Shown: positions 33,976-42,854 of the stretch, in pieces
How the letters are laid out: each line of letters begins with the position of its first letter
Position numbering within the stretch: position 1 is the stretch's first letter
Assembly (NCBI RefSeq): GCF_038049925.1
Contig: NZ_CP145809.1
Coordinates: 3,692,599-3,756,598 of the forward strand
Length of the DNA stretch: 64,000 nucleotides
Source: Georgenia sp. M64
GTDB taxonomy: Bacteria; Actinomycetota; Actinomycetes; Actinomycetales; Actinomycetaceae
Direction of reading: 5' to 3'
Notes under the pieces: generated by a model
Told to the model about the DNA's origin: nothing
Seen by the model: the letters and a program-made list of their open reading frames with translations, nothing else
Database searches by the model: none
Position numbers and translations under genes: made by a program

Positions 33976-35133
33976 GTGAGAGGTTCCTTCGAGGCGGGGG
34001 TGGGCATGGCTCCTGGCCCGATCGCCCTGGTCGCCAGCTCCTACCACCCGCACGTCGGCGGGGTCGAGGAGCACGTCCGACAGGTGGCCGCCGAGCTCCG
34101 CCGTCGCGGGCGGCAGGTGGCGGTGTGGACAGTGGACCGGGGGGAGCATCTCGGAACCGCACAGGTCGACGGCGTAGAGGTGCGCTACCTCCCGTGCCCG
34201 CTGCCCTCGGCGTCTGTCGGCGGGGTGCTGCGCTTCATCCTCGCCCTTCCGCCCGCAGTGAGGGCCTGGCGGGCCGCCTACCGGGCGCTGCGACCCAGCG
34301 TGCTGCACGTGCAGTGCTTCGGGCCCAACGGGATCTGGGCCTGGGCGCTCGCGCGGCGCACGCGCACACCGCTGGTCATCAGCTCGCACGGCGAGACCTC
34401 CGGCGACGACCACAACGTCTTCGAGAAGTCGACGTTGCTCCGCTGGTCACTGGGCCGTGCCGTCCGCGACGCCTCCCTGACGACCGGGTGCTCGGAGGTC
34501 GTCCTCGCCGACCTGCGGCGTCGTTTCGGTCTGGACGACGGCGTGGTGGTGCCCAACGGCGTCAACCTCGACGAGAAGCTGGACCCCGCACATGTGCAGG
34601 CCTGCGGGCCTGTCGTCCTCGCCCTGGGCCGCATCGAGCGCACCAAGGGTTTTGACCTGCTCCTGCGCGCCTTCGCCCGGGCGGACCTCCCACCAGGCAC
34701 CCGGCTCGCACTCGGGGGGGACGGCACCGAGGTCGCCGTCCTCCGCGCGCTCGTCACGGAGCTGGGGGTGGCCGATCAGGTGTCGTTCCTGGGGGTCCTC
34801 CGCCGCGATGGGGTCGCCGGCTGGCTCGACGCCGCCACGGTCCTCGTCGTGCCGAGCCGGTACGAAGCCTTCGGGATTGTCATCCTCGAGGCTTGGCGGG
34901 CGGGGACGCCGGTCATCGCGACATCGCGGGGCGGACCGGCCGAGATCGTCACCGAGGGGGTCGACGGGCTGCTCGTCGACCCCCTCGACGTCGACTCCCT
35001 CGCCGCTGCTCTCGCCACGCTGCTGCGGGACCGCGACCTGGCGCGCCGCCTCAGCGTGGCCGGCCGCCGCACCGTCGAGCGCTACACCTGGGCCCGGACG
35101 ACCGACAAGTACGAGGAGCTCTACCGACGATGA
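33976..35133 (+). CDS. GT4-family glycosyltransferase
   Basis: 385 residues. It opens IALVASSYHPHVGGVEEHVRQVA. The donor half has VVLALGRIERTKGFDLLLRAF, SFLGVLRRDGVAGWL and VVPSRYEAFGIVILEAWRAGTPV. The start is taken as GTG 33976 because of the -10 box directly upstream; ATG 34006 is an alternative that loses ten residues outside the conserved fold. The last base of its stop region overlaps the pyruvyl transferase ATG (35130), so the two are coupled. Confidence 0.92.
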   Translation: MRGSFEAGVGMAPGPIALVASSYHPHVGGVEEHVRQVAAELRRRGRQVAVWTVDRGEHLGTAQVDGVEVRYLPCPLPSASVGGVLRFILALPPAVRAWRAAYRALRPSVLHVQCFGPNGIWAWALARRTRTPLVISSHGETSGDDHNVFEKSTLLRWSLGRAVRDASLTTGCSEVVLADLRRRFGLDDGVVVPNGVNLDEKLDPAHVQACGPVVLALGRIERTKGFDLLLRAFARADLPPGTRLALGGDGTEVAVLRALVTELGVADQVSFLGVLRRDGVAGWLDAATVLVVPSRYEAFGIVILEAWRAGTPVIATSRGGPAEIVTEGVDGLLVDPLDVDSLAAALATLLRDRDLARRLSVAGRRTVERYTWARTTDKYEELYRR

Positions 35134-36041
35134 AGGGACCGCTTCTCTCGTACGACCAGGCCCCGCGGCGGCGAACGCGCATGCTGTTGCGCTTGGGAGC
35201 TGCGGCACTTCGACCAAGCCTCTACCCGAGCAGCCCCGTGGTCCCGGCCTACTGGTGGGACGGGCACCCCAACTTCGGCGACGGACTCACCTCATGGCTT
35301 CTGCCTCACTTTGGCGTGATCCCGGTACACCGTGTTCCCGGCCGGGCCGAGATGGTCGGTGTCGGCAGCATCATCGAGCACATGCCCGAGGACTTCTCCG
35401 GCGTGGTCTGGGGCTCTGGCCTCATGCACGACGAGCAACGACCGCTGCCTGGTGCCACCGTCCTGGCGGTACGCGGCGAGCTGACGCGTGCGCGTACCGC
35501 CGCACCCGCCGACACCCCGCTCGGTGACCCGGGCCTGCTCGTCTCGCACCTGATGCGCAGACCGCCGGTTCGGTGGCGCGTGGGTCTCGTGCCCCACGGC
35601 CACCACCGGTCGAACCGGGCCGTACTCGCGCTGGCCGAGCGGTACCCCCGTGACGTGCACCTCATCAACGTGCACGGGCGCACAGGAAGCGTGGTCCGCG
35701 AAATCGCGTCGTGCCGGTACGTCATCTCGTCCTCGCTCCATGGTGTGGTGGTCGCTGACGCGTTCGGGATTCCGGCCGCGTGGACGTCGCTGGAGCCGGA
35801 TCTGCCGGGTGGTACGTTCAAGTTCCGCGATCACGAGACCGTCGTCGGCGACGATCGATTCCTGGTCTTGGACGAGTCGTCCTCGCTCGAGGATCTCCTC
35901 GACCAGGTGCGCCCGGCGGACAGGAACAGGGTGGCCGCCGCCACCGGCGACCTTCAGCGCTCGGCCGCCCGCCTGCGCGAGCACTTCGCCGACCGGACGA
36001 TGCCCCCACCGCTGGCACTGAGCCGCATGCTCCGGTCGTGA
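35130..36041 (+). CDS. Polysaccharide pyruvyl transferase family protein
   Basis: 303 residues. YWWDGHPNFGDGLTSWLL is the typical opening, followed by VVWGSGLM, LAVRGELTRAR, LGDPGLLVSHL and the late SCRYVISSSLHGVVVADAFGIPAAW block. These enzymes add ketal-linked pyruvate from PEP to sugars, giving EPS or wall polymers negative charge. It follows a glycosyltransferase with a 4-bp overlap and precedes the ABC exporter. Confidence 0.92.
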   Translation: MKGPLLSYDQAPRRRTRMLLRLGAAALRPSLYPSSPVVPAYWWDGHPNFGDGLTSWLLPHFGVIPVHRVPGRAEMVGVGSIIEHMPEDFSGVVWGSGLMHDEQRPLPGATVLAVRGELTRARTAAPADTPLGDPGLLVSHLMRRPPVRWRVGLVPHGHHRSNRAVLALAERYPRDVHLINVHGRTGSVVREIASCRYVISSSLHGVVVADAFGIPAAWTSLEPDLPGGTFKFRDHETVVGDDRFLVLDESSSLEDLLDQVRPADRNRVAAATGDLQRSAARLREHFADRTMPPPLALSRMLRS

Positions 36042-36120
36042 GGATCGCCGTTCCGGCGCGGATCGACGCTGTTAGGCTCGACGACGAGGCTCCAGCAGGC
36101 CGAAGGCCGAGCCACGAGGG

Positions 36121-38025
36121 GTGAGGACGACCGTGCGCGACCTGCTCGGCAAGCTCAATGACATCTTCGACCGGCGGACCAAGCAGAAGCTCATCCTCGC
36201 GTCGGTGATGTCGATCGCGATCGCCCTTCTCGACACGATTGCGATCGCACTGGTCCTCCCGCTGGTCAACCTCGCCACCGGCGCTGCCGACGACGCCGGG
36301 TCGGCCGGGTTCGTTTCGCGCCTGCTGGGCGACCCAGAGCCGCAAACACTCACCCTCATCCTCACAATTGTGGTGGTGGCGCTCTTCATCCTCAAGGACC
36401 TCGGGGCGATGGCCTACACCTGGTGGATGGCCGGCTTCAAGGCGATCAACCGCGTCGACCTCTCCTCACGGCTGCTCCGCCACTTCCTCACATCCCCGTT
36501 CACCGTGGTCGCGCGGCGCAGCTCCTCGGAGATGATCCGCACGATGAACGACGCCGTCACCCAGGTGTTCGGGACCACGGTGTACGGGCTCATGGGCATG
36601 GTCTCCAACGTCACCTCGATCGCGGCCATCCTCACCGCCCTGCTCATCTCGGCCCCCGTCCCGACCCTCGTCGTCGCGGTCTACTTCGGCCTGGCCGCCC
36701 TTCTCTACCTCAGGGTCGTGAAGCCACGGGCGACCGCTGCCGGCGTCGTGGCCTCCGAGGCAGCCCGCGATGCGTGGCGCACCGCGCTGGCCGCGCTGGG
36801 CGGGATCAAGGAGCTCAACCTCCGCGGCACGCAGGAGCACTTCGTCAGGAACTACCGAGATGCGGCGATGCGGGGGGCGCGGGCCGGACGGACCGCTGAG
36901 TTCATCTCCGGGATGCCGCGGTACCTTCTCGAGATCCTCTTCATCGTGGCCGTCGGCATCATCCTCGTCGTGGGGATCAGCACGTCGGGACAGGATGCGA
37001 CCGCCGGTGGGACGATCGGCGTACTGGCGATGTTCGTCGCGGCGGGCTTCCGTGTGCTGCCCTCGGTGACCGGGCTGCTCGGCAACATTGGCGGACTGCG
37101 GTTCGGGGCCCGGTACCTCGACATCGTCCACACCGAGGTCACGGAGGCGCGGCGTATCGAGGAACGGCACGAGGAGGACGGGCCCCCCATCACGTTCGCC
37201 GAGGCGCTGCGCGTCGAGAAAGTCTCCTTCCGCTACCCCGACGGGTCGGCCGACGTCCTGAGTGGCGTCACACTGACCGTTCCGCACGGCAACTCGGTGG
37301 CCCTCGTCGGGGGCAGCGGCGCGGGAAAGACCACCCTGGTCGACATCATGCTCGGGCTGCACGACCCGACAAGCGGGCGAGTCGCCGTCGACGGGGCCGA
37401 CATCGCCGGACGTAAACGACGCTGGCAGGGCGGCATCGGATACGTGCCACAGGACGTCTACCTCCTCGATGCGACACTCGCGGAGAACATCGCCTTCGAC
37501 CAGGACCGGTCCGCGATCGACCGGGAGCTTCTCGCCAGTGCCATTGCGCAGGCCCAGCTGGACGAGCTCGTCAGCGAGCTCCCAAACGGCATCGACACGC
37601 CGATCGGCGAGAAGGGCTCGCGCCTCTCCGGTGGTCAACGCCAGCGTGTCGGCATCGCCCGGGCGCTGTACCGTCGCCCGCACCTCCTCGTCCTGGACGA
37701 GGCCACGTCCGCGCTGGACAACGAGACCGAGCACCGCATCGGCGAGACGATCACGGCGCTGCACGGGTCGATCACCGTGGTGATCGTCGCACACCGCCTC
37801 TCCACGGTGCGCGACTGCGACAGCATCGCGTTCATGAAAGTGGGCCGGATCGAGTGCACGGGCACATTCGAGGAGGTGCGCGCCAGCAACGCCGAGTTCG
37901 CCCGCCTCGTCACACTCGGGTCGCTCGAGCCCCTCGACGACTCCCGCCCCGACGACCACCGCAGCGCACAGGAGCCAGGCGAGCGCGTCACCTCTCCGAG
38001 CGAAATGCCGGGCCACGCCTTCTAG
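36121..38025 (+). CDS. ABC transporter, fused permease and ATPase (PglK/MsbA-like flippase)
   Basis: 634 residues. Six helices in the first 320 residues are followed by an ATPase domain with Walker A GGSGAGKTT, Q-loop YVPQDVYLLDAT, signature LSGGQRQRVGIARAL, Walker B LLVLDEATSALDNET and the H-loop VAHRLSTVRDC. The architecture and EPS context fit a flippase for lipid-linked oligosaccharides, and no Wzx-type flippase is seen elsewhere in the cluster. GTG 36121 is used; a second GTG at 36133 is possible. The 3' end overlaps the converging gene by 38 bp. Confidence 0.93.
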   Translation: MRTTVRDLLGKLNDIFDRRTKQKLILASVMSIAIALLDTIAIALVLPLVNLATGAADDAGSAGFVSRLLGDPEPQTLTLILTIVVVALFILKDLGAMAYTWWMAGFKAINRVDLSSRLLRHFLTSPFTVVARRSSSEMIRTMNDAVTQVFGTTVYGLMGMVSNVTSIAAILTALLISAPVPTLVVAVYFGLAALLYLRVVKPRATAAGVVASEAARDAWRTALAALGGIKELNLRGTQEHFVRNYRDAAMRGARAGRTAEFISGMPRYLLEILFIVAVGIILVVGISTSGQDATAGGTIGVLAMFVAAGFRVLPSVTGLLGNIGGLRFGARYLDIVHTEVTEARRIEERHEEDGPPITFAEALRVEKVSFRYPDGSADVLSGVTLTVPHGNSVALVGGSGAGKTTLVDIMLGLHDPTSGRVAVDGADIAGRKRRWQGGIGYVPQDVYLLDATLAENIAFDQDRSAIDRELLASAIAQAQLDELVSELPNGIDTPIGEKGSRLSGGQRQRVGIARALYRRPHLLVLDEATSALDNETEHRIGETITALHGSITVVIVAHRLSTVRDCDSIAFMKVGRIECTGTFEEVRASNAEFARLVTLGSLEPLDDSRPDDHRSAQEPGERVTSPSEMPGHAF

Positions 38026-38872
38026 GGACGCGCAGGGGGCTCAGGCGAGCGGAGAACGCCCTGCGGCTAGGCAGAACGGCCCTCGCGATGCTCACCGGTG
38101 TGAGAGGCGTCGGCGGCACGGCGAACTCCGCGCTCATGCGTGCACCCACCGGGCGACCGAGGCCGCCCATGCTGATGCCGGAGTGGTTCTCCCCGGTCCC
38201 CACGGCGTACAGGGCCCCGGGGAACGGCAGCGGCCTCAATGGGCTGCCGTGCGCGGCCAGGTACTCCACCACAGTGACGTGGGAGGCGAGGAGGTGGTGG
38301 AGTCGCGATCCGAACGCCTCGGCGATCTCCGCCTGTGTGACGCGGAGAGGGTCGAGGTCGGGCGCGCGGAAGAGGTCGGTCCGGACGATGTGTGACGTGC
38401 CGCAGTGCCGGTAGAACTCGGGCTGTGGCCGCACGGACGCCCGCTCGGCGCTATAACGCCAGCCCGAGGTCACGTACCAACCTGCGACGCCCGGGTTCCG
38501 GGCGACATGGGCCGCGATCTTCCGGCTGACGAAGTCGTCCGCGTCGACGGCCATCACGTGGGTGGGGCCGTGCTCACGTGCCGTCAGGAGTGCGACCGCC
38601 AACTTCGTTCCCTTGTCGAGCAGCACGGCCTCCCTGCCGGTCTGCGGCCCTTTGACGGCGGAGGGAGGTGGGAAGTCCACGCGTACGAACCGAGCGCCTG
38701 CGGGGAGCGTGAACGACGGCTCGCGGTTCCCGACAATCACCGCGACACGGTCCTGGACGGACTGTCCCGCCATCGAGCCGAGCGATGCCTGGAGCAGCGC
38801 TTCCACGCGACCGTAGTTGGCGGAGTTCTCCGGGTGCCGGAGCGACGTGATGAACGCAAGCAACTCGGTCAC
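37988..38872 (-). CDS. Putative GT-A glycosyltransferase-like protein of the EPS cluster
   Basis: About 294 residues. VAVIVGNREPSFTLPAGARFVRVDFPPP and GPTHVMAVDADDFVSRKIAAHV (a DADD metal-binding-like motif about 120 residues in) point to a GT-A nucleotide-sugar fold. QPEFYRHCGTSHIVRTDLF follows. The start is either GTG 38872 or TTG 38863; GGGAGG sits correctly for the TTG. The open frame upstream in the same phase belongs to the decayed WbsX relic, so a single 514-residue protein is unlikely. The sugar is unknown. Confidence 0.75.
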   Translation of the reverse strand: MTELLAFITSLRHPENSANYGRVEALLQASLGSMAGQSVQDRVAVIVGNREPSFTLPAGARFVRVDFPPPSAVKGPQTGREAVLLDKGTKLAVALLTAREHGPTHVMAVDADDFVSRKIAAHVARNPGVAGWYVTSGWRYSAERASVRPQPEFYRHCGTSHIVRTDLFRAPDLDPLRVTQAEIAEAFGSRLHHLLASHVTVVEYLAAHGSPLRPLPFPGALYAVGTGENHSGISMGGLGRPVGARMSAEFAVPPTPLTPVSIARAVLPSRRAFSARLSPLRVPRRRGPAFRSER

Positions 38873-38882
38873 CTCCCGCAGG

Positions 38883-39532
38883 TCAGGCTTTTCGGTTTGT
38901 GAGCTCGTCCTTGAGCACCTCGAGCCGCTGGTAACCGTACTCGAGATCCGGCTCGAGGTAGTTGCCCTCCGCCCACTCGTTCCAGACTTCACCCAGAGCA
39001 GCCGCTCCTGCCCGGGTCGGTCTGCGAGCGTCGTGACGGCGTCGCCGACGTGGACGCAGAAACGCTCCGGCAGCAGCGCGGCGAGTACGCACGGTAGTCC
39101 TCCACACCGGGATAGGTCTGCTCGATCAGCACCCGGTCGCGCGCGCCTTGCCAGATCGACGTCCAGGTCTCGTTCGCCCAGCGCAGGCAGCACCGTAAGG
39201 GCGGCCGCCCGGAGGTCAGCACAGCACGTCGGTGAAGGGCCGTTCGAGAATCCGGCGTCCGCCTCCGAACCAGTGGTGCCGGTAGCAGAACGCCTCGATC
39301 CCGTGCACCCCGGCAATCTCGGCCTCGGCCTCCCATGGCTCGAGCAGCCGCAGGTCGTAGAAGCCGAGGACGCCGGGCAGGTGCGGTTGGCGGTGGCCGG
39401 GGAAGCGCTTGCGCGCGCCGGCGACGTTGCGCCACTCGGTGAAGCCGGGACCCCCCACTCGTCGTTCTCCGGTACGGCGTGGAACTGCGGCAGGTAGAGG
39501 GCGGCGACGCGCGCCGCGGGCGCTCCGCTCAC
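38883..39532 (-). pseudogene. WbsX-like (GH99-like) glycan protein, frameshifted and internally deleted
   Basis: WbsX motifs lie in three different frames in the right order: AALYLPQFHAVPENDEW; then GFTEWRNVAGARKRFPGH, GIEAFCYRHHWFGGGRR; then LRWANETWTSIWQGARDRVL; and finally VWNEWAEGNYLEPDLEYGY near the C-terminus. The first shift lies at a run of six C on the plus strand (39451-39456), the second near 39216-39228, the third near 39070-39095. Between LLPERF and WNEWAEG roughly 150-200 residues are missing compared with the usual 350+ residue protein. GTG 39532 overlaps the upstream stop, so it was once a normal operon member. Confidence 0.85.
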
Positions 39533-40401
39533 TCACGCACCGCCAACAGTCGGACTGTGCGGGCCAGGACGGCCTGCTGTACCGGCCCGAGCACCGTGCG
39601 CCTCGACTCGATCAACGCTCGGAGCGGCGCGAGCTCGCGCACCATGCGCTCAGTTCCCGACTCGCGGGACCACAAGGCCTCCAGCCACGACGCTGGCACA
39701 CCGAAGTTGCGGTCGACGAACTCGTCGTAGGCGGCCCGAAGCGGGGGGTCGTCGAACGCGCTGCCGATGAAGTGCTGTTGCTTCGAGGTCTGCCGGGGGT
39801 GGTGGCGGTAGGCCAGGACCGGACGCGCCGTGCGTTGGAGACGAAGGCCGGCCGCCAGGGCGCGGAGCCACAGGTCGTGGTCTTCCGCGACAACGCTCCG
39901 GTAGCCGCCGGCCGCGTCGACTGCCGACCGGCGGGCGGCCATCGTCGGGTTGCAAAGGAGGTTGTGCACGAGGAGGTGCAACGGCATCGCCTCGGCCGAG
40001 ATCGGTAGCGGCAGGCCTGGCCGGATCCTCCGTGGGGTGTCCCAGAAGCTGATGATCGGGGAGAAGACGAGGTCGGCCCCGCCGCGCAGTGCCCTGAGCT
40101 GGGACCGGAACCGCCCGGTCAGGGTGACGTCGTCGGCATCCATCGACGCCACGTACTCGCTGTCGGTCCTGTCGAGCAGGAGCTGCCGCGCTGGTCCGAT
40201 GCCGGCGCTCACGTCGATGCGCTGGAGCCGCAGCCGCCGGTCCTCGAAGCCCGCGAGTGCGCCCCCGAGGTGCTCCCGCGATGCGTCGTCCAGGACCACG
40301 AGCTCCGCGTCGCGTGGGAGCGCGGCAAGCGTCGATCGCACTGCCAGTGGCAGGGTGCCGGCGGCGTCCCGAGCGGGGAGGTGCACCGAGATCAGCGGCA
40401 C
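39529..40401 (-). CDS. GT2-family glycosyltransferase
   Basis: 290 residues. It is a GT-A fold with ISVHLPARDAAGTLPLAVRS, VVLDDAS, SEYVASMDADDVTLTGRF (DxD) and VVAEDHDLWLRAL (catalytic ED). It starts ten bases inside the end of the upstream glycosyltransferase gene and ends overlapping the WbsX relic start, so it belongs to one minus-strand operon. Confidence 0.93.
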   Translation of the reverse strand: MPLISVHLPARDAAGTLPLAVRSTLAALPRDAELVVLDDASREHLGGALAGFEDRRLRLQRIDVSAGIGPARQLLLDRTDSEYVASMDADDVTLTGRFRSQLRALRGGADLVFSPIISFWDTPRRIRPGLPLPISAEAMPLHLLVHNLLCNPTMAARRSAVDAAGGYRSVVAEDHDLWLRALAAGLRLQRTARPVLAYRHHPRQTSKQQHFIGSAFDDPPLRAAYDEFVDRNFGVPASWLEALWSRESGTERMVRELAPLRALIESRRTVLGPVQQAVLARTVRLLAVRE

Positions 40402-41351
40402 TGCGCCGCCACCTCCCCCCAGAACCGCTCAAGCGAGCAGCGCTCCAGGACCTCTGCGCGGGCGGCCCGTCCGAGGGAGGACCGCAGCTCGGCGTCCGCG
40501 ATGAGACGGGTCAGAGCGGCACCGAGCGCCGCCGCGTCCCCGGGCGGGACCACCAGGGCGGTCTCGCCGTCACGGACGTAGTCCCGTGTGCCGTTGACCG
40601 CGGTGGCGACGACGGCCTTGCCGGCGGCCATGGCGTCGAGGAGCACCAGCGGGCCGGCAGGGAGGTCGGTCTCCTCCATGACCACCGCCACCACACTGGC
40701 CCGCGCGGCGAGCGAACGGCCGACCTCGGGCGGCGGCATCTCGACGACCTCGACGCGACCGCGGGACCGTTCCGGGACGTCAACGTCCCGTCCCGGGGCG
40801 ATCTTGGCCACCAGCCGCTGCTCATCCAGCGCGGCGACGAGCGTGCGCCAGTCCCGGTGCGCCCAGCCGGCCGAGTAGACGTAGCCGTCCTCACCGACGT
40901 CGGCCGGCACCTGGTCCGCGCGCACGGGCCACGGCACGAAGACGCACCGTTCCCGGGGCACGCCGAAGCGACGCGCGAGCATCGCGACGTCGCCGGAGCG
41001 GATCACGAGGAACCGGTCGATGCCTCGGAAGAGCAGGCTGGCGAGGCTGCGGGGAAGTTCGCGGCGGGGTGCGAGGAAGTCGAAGACGACCACTCTCGTC
41101 GAACGCGAGCGCACCTTGATCAGGAGGGCCGTGAGGGCGGCCTCGACACCGACGGTCGACAGGACGACGGCGTCGTATGCGCCTGCCCGCCATGCGAGGG
41201 AGGCCGCGTAAGCCAGCATCCCTCGACGGGTGGCCGCACGGGACAGGCCCCAGTCCGACCGTCGCCGCAGCAAGGTCAGCGTGACCTCACCGAGGTCGTC
41301 GGGCTCGCCGAGGTTCCACGTCCACGACGTCGACATCAGGACGTGCGACAT
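40392..41351 (-). CDS. GT4-family glycosyltransferase
   Basis: 319 residues, short for GT4. The acceptor half (DAVVLSTVGVEAALTALL) is reduced, while the donor half keeps YVYSAGWAHRDWRTLVAAL, VVMEETDLPAGPLVLLDAMAAGKAV and GTRDYVRDGETALVVPPGD. GGAGGG precedes ATG 41351, with a TAATCT -10-like box about 30 nt upstream (41381-41386, minus strand). It is the first gene of a four-gene minus-strand operon. Confidence 0.9.
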   Translation of the reverse strand: MSHVLMSTSWTWNLGEPDDLGEVTLTLLRRRSDWGLSRAATRRGMLAYAASLAWRAGAYDAVVLSTVGVEAALTALLIKVRSRSTRVVVFDFLAPRRELPRSLASLLFRGIDRFLVIRSGDVAMLARRFGVPRERCVFVPWPVRADQVPADVGEDGYVYSAGWAHRDWRTLVAALDEQRLVAKIAPGRDVDVPERSRGRVEVVEMPPPEVGRSLAARASVVAVVMEETDLPAGPLVLLDAMAAGKAVVATAVNGTRDYVRDGETALVVPPGDAAALGAALTRLIADAELRSSLGRAARAEVLERCSLERFWGEVAAQCR

Positions 41352-41439
41352 CGCCCTCCGTCCGTCGCCTGTCAGGAGTCAGATTATCGCCTGGCTATGG
41401 CGCACGGTGCGTTTTGGCCCAGTCCGCTTCTCCTTCACC

Positions 41440-41445
41440 TAGTGT
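41440..41445 (+). promoter_or_regulatory. -10 element TAGTGT of a probable leaderless gene
   Basis: TAGTGT followed by CCCCCC and then ATG 41452; exactly 6 nt separate box and start codon, and no ribosome site exists. Confidence 0.55.
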
Positions 41446-41451
41446 CCCCCC

Positions 41452-42522
41452 ATGCGAGTGCTGTGGTTGAGCGACGAGACACCCGACGTTGACGGTCAGG
41501 GTGGACAGAGACGTCAGTTCTTCCAAATCAAGGCGTTGCGTGACGCCGGACATGAAATCACGGTCGCATCCGTTATGGGGTCACAGTCAGACGACAACGT
41601 GAGAAGAATAGCAACAGTGCACCGCGTCCAGACCAGGATTGGTCCGCTGAGGAATTTGTTCGCGGGGGTTCAGACACGCAACAGTGTCGCAGGGGAATGG
41701 GATCGAATAGTTGTGGCTCATTCCGAGTCTTGGGTCCGTTGGGGGGATACTGCGAAGCGCCTCGGCGCCCCCACCCTCGTGGACATGCACAATGTCCTGA
41801 GCGCCTGGCATCGACAGCGAGGTGAATTTGATGTGGCGAGGCACTGGCACTCGATAGAGAGCGATATTGCAGCGAGGGCAACTATTAGCGTTTGCTCCCC
41901 GAAAGAAGCGGAGCGCCTTCGTCCGATCTCAGATGCAGCGATAATCCTTCCGCACGGAGTGGAGCCCTCAGAGTGGAGTAGGCCACCGAGCAGGTCGGCA
42001 CGCCCGAAACTCAAGTTATTCGGCAATTGGTACTGGCAACCGAATCGCGACGGTCTGGCGTGGTTCGCCGAGCGCGTCTGGCGAGAGCTGCCCGACGGAT
42101 TGTCGTGCGAGATCGCAGGAGCGGGCGCCGAATCAATTACCCTACCGCCAGGCGTCCGGGCGGTCGGTCGCGTCCCGAGTGTTTCCGAATTTCTCTCCGA
42201 CGCGCACCTTGTGGCAGTCCCGGTGCAGGGCGGTGTCGGCGCTCCGGTCAAGTACCTCGAGGCTCTCACTTCGGGCGTGCCGACCCTGGCCACGCTCGAT
42301 GCTGCCGCATTTGCTACTCCTGTTCCCACCTTCATCTCGGACAGTGCGGAAGAGTGGGTTAGTCACATTGGAGACGTTCTCAATCAACCGGAGATGCCAG
42401 CACGGGAAGCACTGACAATCCGCGCTTGGGCACTCCACGAAATGCACTGGGCTCGCACATCAGAGCCTCTCTTGGCATGGGTAGAGGATTCGTCGCGATC
42501 GCATGAACCCGAGCATGCTTGA
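41452..42522 (+). CDS. Glycosyltransferase of distinctly lower GC (GT4-like), probably acquired
   Basis: 356 residues. VLWLSDETPDVDGQGGQRRQFFQ is the acceptor-domain opening. LKLFGNWYWQPNRDGLAWFAERV and HLVAVPVQGGVGAPVKYLEALTSGVPTLAT carry the donor-domain features (G-x-G-x-P-x-K, E), as in GT4 proteins that use short acceptor chains. Codons such as ATA, TTA, ATT and GCA are frequent, unlike the GC-ending codons of all neighbours, and low GC continues past its end. It appears to be a recent arrival inserted between two minus-strand operons. Confidence 0.9.
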   Translation: MRVLWLSDETPDVDGQGGQRRQFFQIKALRDAGHEITVASVMGSQSDDNVRRIATVHRVQTRIGPLRNLFAGVQTRNSVAGEWDRIVVAHSESWVRWGDTAKRLGAPTLVDMHNVLSAWHRQRGEFDVARHWHSIESDIAARATISVCSPKEAERLRPISDAAIILPHGVEPSEWSRPPSRSARPKLKLFGNWYWQPNRDGLAWFAERVWRELPDGLSCEIAGAGAESITLPPGVRAVGRVPSVSEFLSDAHLVAVPVQGGVGAPVKYLEALTSGVPTLATLDAAAFATPVPTFISDSAEEWVSHIGDVLNQPEMPAREALTIRAWALHEMHWARTSEPLLAWVEDSSRSHEPEHA

Positions 42523-42854
42523 CGGCCATGTACGCAAACGTGCCACCAGGGGGTAGCGAGAAGGAGCGCGAGTCCAGCGACGATCCTCGCTGACGAGGAA
42601 AGATGGCCTGCCCTGGCCGATTGTTTCGCTAAGACCCCACGCCACGCATTACAGGCGCGCCAACAGTGGCGAGCCCCAATAGCGGTTACACACGAGTTCA
42701 CTCGAGATCACCGCCACAAGGCACGTTCTCGCGTCGGCGGGTGCGTGCCGTGCACCCCTTGGAACGACTGCAGATCTGCGATGACGCACCAGCGCATTGA
42801 GGTGCGTTCGAGGAAGTCGCGCGACGATCAAGACAGGGCCTCGAGGCCTGTCGG
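42523..42854. other. 332-bp lower-GC gap with no recognisable gene
   Basis: Between two converging stops. Only short frames without family motifs were found. Its composition matches the lower-GC glycosyltransferase to its left, so it is probably part of the same acquired segment or decayed DNA. Confidence 0.5.

Noticed and set aside
37988-39532. One 514-residue glycosyltransferase
   Set aside because: The middle 150 residues are low-complexity, while WbsX motifs lie in the other frames at the same place. It is the decayed WbsX relic followed by a separate gene with its own ribosome site.
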